Shown here: positions 1-9,692 of the stretch, piece by piece
How the letters are laid out: each line of letters starts with the position of its first letter
Position numbering within the stretch: the stretch's first letter is position 1
Translations under genes and position numbers: made by a program
DNA from: Posidonia oceanica
Taxonomy: Eukaryota > Streptophyta > Magnoliopsida > Alismatales > Posidoniaceae
Reading direction: 5' to 3'
DNA: 64,000 nucleotides
NCBI GenBank assembly: GCA_037176725.1
Contig: JAZBRS010000026.1
Span: 148,811,501-148,875,500, forward strand
The notes under the pieces: model-generated
What the model was told of the DNA's origin: nothing
The model's database searches: none
What the model saw: the letters and a program-made list of their open reading frames with translations, nothing else

Positions 1-326
1 AGACCGAGGAAACGATCCGAGGCCGCGCACTACTGCGAGTATCATCCAAAGCCGGCAAGCTGCGAAAGTCTTGCAGGTGCCGAGGATGCTACCTTAGACA
101 GTATGCGAACAACGGGTTCGAATCCTAAGTGCGCGATGCCATGCAGGGGAATGCAAGGTATAAACAGTGGAGTGCCGGGCATGTGAAGCCGAGAAGACGA
201 TCTCAAGGCCATGCACTACCACGAGTATCATCCAAAGCTGACAAGCTGCGAAAGTCTTGCGGGTGCTGAGGATGCTACCTTAGGCAGTACGCGAATTAGG
301 AGTTCGAATCCTAAGCGCGCGATGCC
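1..326. repeat. Two tandem copies of a ~186-bp unit
   Basis: Positions about 1-140 and 186-326 are two diverged direct copies with a period near 186 bp. Both share the segments GTATCATCCAAAGC, AAGCTGCGAAAGTCTTGC and GATGCTACCTTAG, and both end in TTCGAATCCTAAG followed by GCGCGATGCC. The GTTCGAATCC piece resembles an RNA polymerase III B box, but I could not find a convincing A box or a tRNA fold. I do not see this unit elsewhere in the window, so it may be part of the 3' tail of a different element. Function unknown. Confidence 0.6.
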
Positions 327-1030
327 TGGGCAATGATGAAATGCATTACTAGGACTGACTCTACAGAGGGTACAAAGAAGCTATATGATGTCATGCAATG
401 CAAATGCTGATGACATGCCTTGATATGCAACAGAATGTTATTAAACTATGATGAAATAAGTGATAAGTTAACAGACCTATCGTCAGATAGTTAGGGCTAT
501 CAACCCGCTGATGAGTTGACGGACTCGTCACCGGATAGTTAGGGCTATCAACCCGATGAGGAGTTAACGGACTCATCACCAGATAGTTAGGGCTACCAGT
601 CTAAATGAGGGTGGAAAGGGGGCGAGAATACTGAACCGGAAGGCGCGGCAGAGGTCCGGAGACGCTCCTGCGACAGTTGGGGATGCCAGCCCAATGAAGA
701 TGGAAATGGAATACCATTGGGCAGCAAAAAGATGCCCCTGGTATCAGGATGATACCAGGGGACAGCCGAAGCGCCCCTGGCACAGAGATGCAAGGTGGAT
801 GGATGAGTGGATGGATGATAGGTTGACGAACCTATCGCCGAGCAGTTAGGGGTGCCAGCCCGGAAGTGATGAGGGGGATGATACCACAAGGCAGCAAGAA
901 GGATGCCCCTAGTATCAGGATGATACCAGGGGGCAGCCGAAGCGTCCCTGGCACCGAAATGCGAGGATGGGTGGATGGATGATAGGTTGACGAACCTATC
1001 GCCGAGCAGTTAGGGGTGCCAGCTCGAATG
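327..1030 (-). repeat. 3' UTR repeat region of a minus-oriented Tat element (fragment)
   Basis: Three ~58-bp units (about 467-600) carry GATAGTTAGGGCTATCAACCC. Two longer units of about 177 bp (about 712-860 and 889-1030) carry a palindrome with CCCCTGGTATCA-type arms, then the motif CCGAGCAGTTAGGGGTGCCAG. The same motifs occur on the plus strand at 25160-26060, inside the 3' untranslated region of minus element B. This piece is therefore most likely the tail of another minus-oriented copy. No gene is seen in it. Confidence 0.55.
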
Positions 1031-1430
1031 CAAGGAATGATGGAATGATGCAGAAAGAAAACAGGAAACCCCCGTGGTGGGTGTGCAATGGTCTCAGCAC
1101 GGGCATGCTTCGTGGCGTCAGGAGGTAACAAACGAGGGACACACCGGTCATTAAGGACCTACCCAACGCGGTGGGCGGCAAAACTTTTTGAAAAGCGCGG
1201 AGCCTTTGAGCGAGGTCATGCAAAAGGTGCTCATCCTTGACTCCGATTTTCAGAAACAGAGAGGGAAGAAAATAACAATATATTACAGCATGCATTTTTG
1301 GTGGCTTTGGACTTAATGCAACTGTTAAGAGGGTGCTTCTGCACATTCAGACCCAGGAGACTCAATCCTCGAGCAACGCCATGCCGAGTTGTAGTCGGTG
1401 GCTCTCATTCTCGCTCTTGGCTCAGGACTA
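1031..1430. other. Unassigned sequence between two oppositely oriented element tails
   Basis: This stretch matches none of the LTR, internal or repeat modules I can recognise in the window. A 116-codon open frame crosses part of it on the minus strand, but it runs into the neighbouring repeats and has no recognisable domain. It may be host DNA, a remnant of another transposon, or a part of the element missing from the other copies. Confidence 0.4.
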
Positions 1431-1950
1431 TAAACTATCGCTTCCGGTTGATAGGACCGTAAACTATCACCTGCAATTGCATTATACGGCTGATATCCAG
1501 TAACTATCCCTCGCAAATGCCCTTTCCGGTTGATAGGACCGTAAACTATCGCTCCAGTTGATAGGACTGTAAACTATCGCTTCCAGTTGATAAGCCTGTA
1601 AACTATCGCTTCCGGTTGATAGGACCGTAAACTATCATTCTCTGGCATTTGCGTTATACGGCTGATATCCAGTAACTATCCCTCATGGTTTGTGCTTTCC
1701 GGTTGATAGGACCGTAAACTATCGCTTCCAGTTGATAGGACTGTAAACTATCGCTCCAGTTGATAGGCCTGTAAACTATCGCTTCCGGTTGATAGGACCG
1801 TAAACTATCCTGCACAACCATGTTATACGGCTGATATCCAGTAACTATCACTCGCAACTGCTTCCGGTTGATAGGACCGTAAACTATCACTCTCGGTTGA
1901 TAGGTCCGTAAACTATCACTCCCGGTTGATAGGACCGTAAACTATCCGGC
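1431..1950 (+). repeat. VNTR of short palindromic units in the element 3' UTR (upstream copy)
   Basis: Repeated units contain GGTTGATAGGACCGTAAACTATC and variants, mixed with CGGCTGATATCCAGTAACTATC. Each unit has the inverted repeat GATAG...CTATC. The array nearly matches 47071-47570 in the tail of A1 in order and sequence, so this is the tail of a further plus-oriented copy whose body lies left of the window. Confidence 0.85.
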
Positions 1951-2500
1951 CGATAAGCCCGACATCTTATCACCCTCTTCGCGCGACCTTGTCCCAGGAA
2001 GGCAAAGTCCCGCATCCCCTCACGATAGGAGAGCCATCCCCTCTCCCCTCGCACTTCTTTTGCTAGCTTGCTCCTCGGGCGGGGACAAGCTGCACTTTTT
2101 CTTTCTCGCCTTGTCGTGCAAGTTTGGCCTACCTGCCAGATCCTTATGCCACATCGCGCCTTTCTTTTAGCATTTCTCCCGCATCACCTCTGCACCTTCT
2201 GTGCTAGCATTACATATCAGTCTAACATCATCAGTATCATCTGCACTGCATCAACATTCTTATCTGTACTCACTTTTGCACTAACATTTGCATTGCATCT
2301 GCATTAGCATGCATTGCATGCATTGCATCTCATCCATCTGCATTTGCGCGCATTTGCATTTTGCATTGCGGCAACGAGCTACGACGTTTGGTGCATCCGC
2401 CGAATAAGTAACTCACGCCAATAGCAAATCATTTGGCTCTCCGGTCAAATGGGGTGTCTTGTCAACCCTGAGCAGCGGCCTCGGTCCCCTTGACCTCGCT
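1951..2500 (+). other. Non-repetitive end of 3' UTR, upstream copy
   Basis: The sequence aligns with 47580-48097 (tail of A1) at very high identity. It includes CCGATAAGCCCGACATCTTATC, a C/T-rich part, and a stretch rich in GCATTTGCATT words before the polypurine tract. The short open frame at 2068-2307 is not conserved as protein and is not called a gene. Confidence 0.75.
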
Positions 2501-2514
2501 CAGGGAGGGGCATC
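2501..2514 (+). promoter_or_regulatory. Polypurine tract of the upstream plus-oriented element
   Basis: CAGGGAGGGGCATC lies directly before the LTR start TGTTGACACCCCAT, where the plus-strand primer of an LTR retrotransposon is expected. The same sequence precedes the LTR at 48112 and, on the minus strand, the LTR ending at 23389. Its presence here shows that LTR1 is the 3' LTR of a copy lying to the left. Confidence 0.8.
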
Positions 2515-5326
2515 TGTTGACACCCCATTTTGACAAGGCTGAATTGGCAGATCTCTCTGGCGGCTAGGAAAAACCCAAAATTACACCTTTTCTCTTCACC
2601 CTTCCTTTCAAATCAAAACTCCACCTTAAACCTCAAAACCAAACCTAGAACTACACCCATTTTCTAACCTAGAAAACCACCCCAAAACCATCCAAAACCT
2701 TACCCTGAAATCATCCAAGACCTTACCCTGAAACCATCCAATTGCAGGTCCAAATCCACACCTCTCCCTCTCTCTTTCCCTCCAAAACTAGCCTAAACTT
2801 AGCCTAGAATCACACCCCTTTTCCAAGCCCAAAAACTAACCAAAAACCATAGGAAAACTCACCATCCCTGACTTAACAAACCCACCAAAAATCTTAGAAA
2901 CTTTCAAACTAAAACCACTCCTAAAAACCCTAGGAAACTTAGGCAAAACTACCCTTTTTCTACACCTCAAAACCCTTCCAAAACTTCCTCAAAACCAAAC
3001 CAAAACCCTAGGTCCAAGACTAGAGACCCTAGACTGAACACCCACCAAATTTCACCCCCTTTTGAAACCTCTAAGACCTCCATTTACCCAAATTATCCTT
3101 TTCTCTCTCCTAGATTATTCTTTTCTCTCTCCTCTCACTCTCTTGATTATCATCCTTCTTTTCCCCCCCTTTTCTCCCTCTTTTTTGTCTGGCTGTGGGC
3201 CCCCCTTGTGCTCCTATCTGTTCTCAATCTTATTCATATTTTTATCCTATTTTTACCATTTTCTTTGATTTTCAAAAAATTATTTTCCTTCAACACCTCT
3301 CTTTCCTATTTATCCCTCCATTTCTCCCTTTTCCTCTCCTTTCTAATTTCCTCTTCTCCTCTCTTACTAAACCCCTAAAAAAACCTTTAAAAACATTTAA
3401 AACTCTAAAACAAAAGAGAAACAAGTCAAAATCCTAAAAATAAATAATTAAAAACTTAGACAAACAATAAAAAACAAAAACCTAACTAAATCCAACTCAA
3501 ACCAGAAACCAAGAATGCAAGCTAAAAAATGCAAAACAAACAAAAAGAAAATGCTATAAAATCAAAGAAAAAAAAAACCAAGATATAATCAAAACAAGCT
3601 AGAATAAAAACCCTACTAAAAACAATCAAAAAACAAATCCTAAAAAGAAAGAAAACAACTTAAAATACTAAGGCAAGTAATCAAAAAAAAAAGGGGGGGG
3701 AACTTAACTTAACAATTCTAAAAGAAACAATTTGAAAACTTAATTGAAAAGAAAAAAACAAACAATCAAAAATTTGAAAACGCTTAATTAAATAAGAAAA
3801 ACTTAACTAAAAAATATTAAAAGAATCCAACAAACAAAATCAAATTCAAAACAAAACTTAGACAAAACCCTAAAAAAGGAGTAAAGCCAAAGGCTAAAAC
3901 TCTCCCTAATTAATTTAAAAACGATCTTTAAAAAAAAACCTAATCAAAAATTCTAAAGACTTAACAAGAAAAACATAACTAAAAGACAATTTAAAAACTC
4001 AACAAACATTTTAACAAAAATCAAAAACCACTTAAAGAAAACTCAAAATCCAAATCAAAACTAAAACTCCTTAATCCTAAAATCCTAATTAAAAACAACC
4101 ATTAAAAAACCAAATCTAAAAATCCTAACTTGGGCAATCACCTTAAAGTCTTCTTATTTTTATTCCCATTTTACTTTATTTTTATTCTTTTTTATCCTTC
4201 TTATTTCTCCTCTTTCTTTCTTTTCCTTCCTTCTTCCCTTTCTTTTCTACCTCTCCTTCTTTTGGTCCAGCCCACAGCCCATTCCTCTCTTTCCCCTTCA
4301 TTTTCTTTTCTTTTTTTTCTACTGTGCAGCCCACAGCCCACACGATTCCTCTCCTCCTTCCCTCCTTCTCTTCTTCTTCTTCCATTCTTCTCCCTCTCTC
4401 AAGATGCAAAAACGACAGACCCTTCTCCTCTCTTTTCAAACCTTGCCTGACACCACCATGGACTTCCCAACCTCACTCCCATACCCTGTGGCCACCAGAC
4501 CAGCCCTCCATCACTCCCATGCTTTTGGCACCATTTCGCGTGCCTGCTTCCTCTTTGGCACCGTTTTGTGTGCCCGCTTTGCTTTTGGCACCGTTTCGCG
4601 TGCCTACTCCGTCTCTTGCGTCGTTTTGCGTGCCGCTCCCGTTTCTTGCATTATTTCGCGTGTTTTATGCCATTTTCCTTTGCATGTCGCCTGCATTGCT
4701 TGGTTTTATCGTCGTTTTGCTTTTTCGCTTGCATTTGCATATAGGGCAGTGATGCTTACTGCCTGGAGTTCTCACGAGCCAGGTTCCGCCCGGTTCGGAA
4801 CACAGACAGTGCTGCTGAGCACTTAGACTGCATGTTTACTTTCCTGCTTTGCTTCCCACCACTTAGAGCACACCTTTGAGCATTCATTCAGGCATTCATT
4901 GTCATTTAGGCATTCAAATCTGCATTTCCCTGCGTATGCGAGCACAAGCCTAGAAAGACCGATTCTCGGGCGTGTCGGGGGTGCCTAACACCTTCCCCGC
5001 ACGTAACAGGAGTCCTTGCCCAGTCTTTTGGCCCGTAATGACCATATTGCCCTTATCCTAGGCATGAGTCATCTCATTTGCATTCATTTGCATTTGTTTT
5101 CCTTCGCATTGCTTTGCTTTGCATTTCTTGCTTGGTTTTGCGTGTTAATTCACGCATTTCCCTCGGTTTTCCTTGTCTCCCGATAATAGACACGGTGGCG
5201 ACTCTGAATTGTCTTATCTTCTTCTTTTCTTATCTTTTCCCCTCTGTTTTAAGTGTTTTCGAGTTGAGCCCTCCACCTCGGACTTAGCCGCTAATAGTAA
5301 GCCTGATTCTAATTGGGATTACTACT
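2515..5326 (+). mobile_element. LTR1 (plus subfamily), internally deleted; 5' LTR of A1 and 3' LTR of the upstream copy
   Basis: It starts TGTTGACACCCCAT and ends ATTACTACT just before the PBS; the canonical terminal CA has become CT. It matches LTR2 (48112-53975) along both flanks but lacks the equivalent of 50118-53181 (3,064 bp), joined after CCCATGC at 4522. The order is a C/T-rich start with CCAAAACC words, an A-rich stretch (3370-4130), a T/C-rich stretch, about five surviving 30-bp GGCACCGTTTTGCGTGCC-type repeats (4523-4665), a TATA-like CATATAG (4738-4744), then the R-U5 part. Short open frames here are not genes. Confidence 0.9.
4738..4744 (+). promoter_or_regulatory. TATA-like box in LTR1
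   Basis: CATATAG lies in a context conserved in LTR2 (53397-53403) and on the minus strand of both B LTRs (18093-18099 and 39733-39739). It is followed about 20 bp later by an inverted repeat with CCTGG and CCAGG arms, also conserved. The position, 580 bp before the LTR end, would suit the U3/R border. This is inferred from position and conservation only. Confidence 0.3.
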
Positions 5327-5327
5327 G

Positions 5328-5345
5328 TGGCAACTCTGCTGGGGA
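5328..5345 (+). promoter_or_regulatory. Primer binding site of A1 (mutated)
   Basis: TGGCAACTCTGCTGGGGA begins two bases after the LTR end. It differs by one G-to-A change from TGGCGACTCTGCTGGGGA in B. The sequence fits the 3' end of a plant tRNA-Arg, the primer reported for Ogre/Tat elements; the tRNA assignment is from memory. Confidence 0.8.
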
Positions 5346-6654
5346 ATAGCAGACTTTGGCTTTCGTTTTTGGCTTTTTGCTCGCCGCTCTCGCAGTCTAG
5401 CTTGCCTTTGTTTGCCTCTTTGCTTGTTTTGGTCGCTCTTCTGCGCAAACTCCTAGCGAGTCGCCTCGTGGCTACTCCGCTTAGGTTTTGCACCTCCTTT
5501 GCCCTGGTTTGTGCTCTGTTTTGCTCTGCTTTGTCTCTGTTGCTTGTTTACTTGCTTATTTCCTTGCTTCTGCTCTTATTTGCTTTGCAGCTTACTTGTC
5601 TTTACTTTCCTTATCTTGCTTGCTTATTATTGCCTCATTTCTTGCACGATGTATGTCTACATACTTGTTTGGCAACGATGCATGCTTTTTGAATGATGAA
5701 TGCTTTCTTTTACACATTTGCTATGTCACTACGTACGCACATGCCCTGCTTATATGCCTTTTGACATGATGGATGCTTTCTCTTCACCATCATGCTCACA
5801 AACACCTGCACATGCCATGCACTTGCCTTTTGCTGTGTTGTATGTTGTTTGCTTGCCATATTTGATCGATTTTCTTCCCTTTCGTACATGCCATGCCTAG
5901 GATAGTAGAGACTTGTTTGCTCTCCCCGTGGTTAACTAAAAATGGCAAGTAAAAAGAACTTCTAGGAGCAACTAGAGACTTCAAACAATCCTTCACCCCC
6001 TTGGGTTAATAAAATGCGCAAGATAAAAGACTTTAATCATTTGCATAAGCATCATATAGGGCATGCATCTTCTCATCTGAGTCCACCTATTAGTCTGTGA
6101 AGGATAGTCCTGACCTCTTGTTCCACTGCTTTGGGCATGGCGCAAGTCAGTCGGTCTGTCCCTCCTTGTTCAGGGGTCGTGTCGGTGTTAGTAGAGGGTA
6201 CTACCCATGCCTTGGCGGGGTTGAGGCCACCAACGCACCACCCTGTCATTACCTGAGCTCTGGGCCAGGAGTTAGGCAGGGAACCCACTTTTCTAACCTG
6301 AGTCGGTGACCCGTACACCCAGGGATACACGAAGTAGATCACCTGCTAAGATGCACTAGGTAAGTAAGGGGGGCATACTAGAAAGCATACATGTCATTCA
6401 TGCCATCTAACTTAACTCATTTGCATCTGTCTTTCAGTTTCTAATTCCTGTTTCCTTCTGTTTGTGTCAGCAGTGATCGGTAAGCGAGTTCCCCTTGCTG
6501 GAGCTTGAGTACCGACCCTTTCTAACACCCCTGTTGTGACCTTGTTCGCGACCATTCCCCTTCTGAGCTATCTGCCTTTGCGACGATAGCTCCTATTAGG
6601 AATCGCCGTTTGCATACCCCTCGCAGCCCTATTCTCACACGCTCTAGGTCAGCA
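5346..6654 (+). other. 5' leader of A1
   Basis: About 1.3 kb lies between the PBS and the gag start with no supported gene. Its first half is rich in T and in TTGC words and its second half has balanced composition. It aligns with 53995-55039 in A2 and with the minus strand of 37827-39137 in B. Ogre elements carry an extra ORF in this position; I see none here in any of the three copies. Confidence 0.7.
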
Positions 6655-9600
6655 ATGGCCCAGTACATCAGTGAGCCTCTCTTTACTCCTGTCACGGAGG
6701 GTGTTTCCATTCCGGCTCCTTCGGTTGCTCCTTCTGTCCCTTTCGTTCCCCCTCCGACGCCAGGGTTTCCTCCCCTGACGCCTCTAGGATCTCAGTATGT
6801 TCCGGGACAGTGGCAAGCATCTCTCCCTCCGGATCCGGTCGCTGAGTCTATCTTGATGACCGTTAATCGTGCTTCGGAGACGCCATTGCCCCTCCGTCCC
6901 AGGGATACGTTGCCTTTGACATCCCTCCCACCGCTGCTGCGACTTTTACTATAGAACCTGTTCCTCCCGGACAGTCTGTGTCCGTGCCATTTGCTTCTCA
7001 ACCTTCGCTGGCACTGCACTTTGGCGTTCCCGCTGCCGAGACGCCTGAGGCGCAGTACCAGCACCTGATGGAGCTTGCCTAGAGACTACAGGGCATGGCT
7101 CTATCAGTTCGTCCTCCCTGTGCTCCTGTCGTTCCTGAGGTTCCTTTGAGGCCAGTTCCTGCATTTCATGCATCTACCTCTACACCTCCGCCTCGACCAT
7201 CGTCTCAACTGCTCACGGTTCTGACGATGGGGGCCCGTTTACCACCTCCTTCTGCACAACACTTAGCACAGCATGCTCCTCTTCCCCCTGGTGGTTAGTC
7301 CTTTGGACCGGCTGGAGCCCAGTACCTCACTGGCTTGCTGTCTGGCACCCCGCCTGTACAGTAATTGGTGCTCCGGCATCCTACCCCTCCCACAGCACAG
7401 CATGGCATCTACTCTTCCCCTTTGCATCAAGCCCAGCATCCTACATACATCCCTGCATACACAGTTCCCCAGTATGGATACGCCGGCCATCCCGTTGCTC
7501 CACCAGGCGACGTTATGGTAGATCCGGAAGAGCACTTAGGTGCGACCCATTCGGCGTATGTGCTCAATACCCCAGCTGATCCCTCTCCTGTGGCAGCAAA
7601 TCCAGACCCCATCAACAACCGGATGGACATCTTGGAGAAGGCACTACGACTAGTGCAGGGTACTGAGCACCAGACCTACCAATTTCGGGACCTCTGTTGC
7701 TTTCCAGAGGTGGTACTCCCTCCGAAGTTCAAAATCCCGGACTTCGAGAAATACAATAGTAGGGGCTGCCCTGTGGCACACCTGAAGGCGTATTGCGGTG
7801 ATCTCGCTCAGCTCCAGGCTGACGAGAGGTTGCTGATCCGCCTGTTCTAGAAGAGCTTGACCGGGCCGGCACTCAAGTGGTTCACATCGCTTGATATGTC
7901 AGCCATCAATACTAGGAATGACCTCAGTCAAGCGTTCCTGGAACAGTACTCCTTCAACCTCGATCTAGTCCCAAAGCGGGCGGACTTGATCGCAATCAAG
8001 CAGAATTCCGGTGAGCCGTTCGGGGAGTACGTCGGCCGCTGGCGCGCCCTTGCCTCTCAGGTTCGAGATAGACCCTCTGACGAGGAGTCTATTGAGATCG
8101 TCATCAAAGGGGCCCAGCCATCTCTTGGAGCTCTGCTTAGCATCCAACCAGTCACTACTTTTGCAGCACTCATCAGAGCTGGAGCGCGCGTGGAGAGTTC
8201 TTTGCGGAGTGGCAACTTCCCGGCTCTCTCTGCGTTCGCTAAGCAAGCCGCGATCAGCAGTAACAGTGCCAACAGCAGCATCTCCAACAACAACAACAGC
8301 GGCAGCAACAACAACCGCCCGAAGAAGGACTCACCGAAAACCGCTATTGCATTCGTCGACTCTCCTGCTGTGCCTGTTCACTTGCCATCTCGGCCTGCCC
8401 TGCCTCAAATGGTGTATGCTCCTGCACCTAGGAATCCACCCACACCACAAATCACAACAACCGCTAGACCAGTCTACCCCGCCGCACCGGTTCAGCAAGG
8501 CTCATACCAGAGGCAAAGAAGGCCACCCATTGAGAAGAGGAAATTCGCCCCACTGGTGGAACCGCTCACGGTCATCTTGCCAAAGGTTGCATCGCTCCTG
8601 AAGTTCTCGGAGGTTCGTCCGCCCCCAAATCCTTTGCCGCATTGGTTTAAGGCGAACCTCTTCTGCAATTTCCATCGAAGCGTCGGGCATTCGACGGACA
8701 ATTGCTACTCCCTGCGGAACGCAATTCAGGACCTAATCGAATCAGGAACGATTGTGATTGACACGCACGAGGCATCCACTCAAGCACACACACATGCATC
8801 TGCACATTCAGCTGTTCCTCCTCATTCTGGCATCATCCACCAACCCCTATCGGAGCACACTTATTCGGGAGGGGCTGGAACCTCAGGCATTCACTCTGTG
8901 TTCCCTTCTAGGCCTACTACCTCTGTGGTAGACCCTTCTGATCTTATTGCTAATATTTCTGAGCCTTTCCCTATTAATCTCTATCTTGCGGCAGTTGCCG
9001 GCTCCGAGTCGGGAGTTCACACGATCCAACTGCGTGCCAGGCCGGAGCGCCCCTTCGCGCCCCCCACTGTGCTTCCTCAGGCTCAATCTCCTGTACACCT
9101 CCTAGCTAGGGCCCAGCCTAGATCCCCCGTCCACCTCTTAGGGCGACCTCAGCTAGGATCCCCTGTACACCTTCTAGGCAGACCCCAACTTGCCCCAGCC
9201 TTCCCACCCCAACAACCATACCCTCTAGGTAGACTTCAATACCCAATAGGTCCCCCTGTAACCCCTCCTGTGCTCGCAGCACCTGCTCCTGTGGTTATTG
9301 ACTTAACCCTGGACACCCATCACATCCCTTACAGCTACGCCACAGAAATGTGTGTGGAAGTAACGCGATCGGGGAGGGTCTACAGGCCCCCAGCATCGGC
9401 GATTAGGCCAAATCACCCTGAACCTGCTATGCCCACGCCCTCTAACCAACCCGTAGCGGACCCAACCTCAAGGCAACCCGTAGCAAGCCAAATCCCTGCC
9501 CAGCCAGTAGCGGCCCAACTTCCTGCCACTACCCCTTTAGAGCTTGCCAAAACAACCCCTCATGTCGCCAAAAAGAACCAACCCAAGGCAGACATAACCT

Positions 9601-9692
9601 CCCAACTTAAGAAGGTCAAAGCCGACATATCCATTTGGGACCTAATCCACACCTCCGCCGAACACCGCAAGGCCTTTCTTCGCGTGTTTTAG
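6655..9692 (+). pseudogene. gag: gag (capsid/nucleocapsid) of A1, broken
   Basis: It begins MAQYISEP, matching the intact gag of B. A lost C in a C-run near 6889-6892 shifts the frame. In-frame stops lie at about 7080, 7296-7298, about 7353 and 7848-7850. From 7857 to 9692 the frame is open (611 codons): a retrotransposon gag domain (GPALKWF, EPFGEYVGRWRAL), an N/S-rich linker, a knuckle-like CNFHRSVGHSTDNC (C-x2-H-x4-H-x4-C), then a proline-rich tail ending FLRVF and a TAG. The stops at 7296 and 7848 are shared with A2, so they predate the split of the two copies. Not expected to give a full-length protein. Confidence 0.88.

Noticed and set aside
3400..4130. A-rich stretch in LTR1 considered as a poly-A tail of a LINE or a processed gene
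   Set aside because: The same stretch is present in LTR2 at 48960-49730 in the same place, so it is an LTR module, and no coding sequence precedes it.
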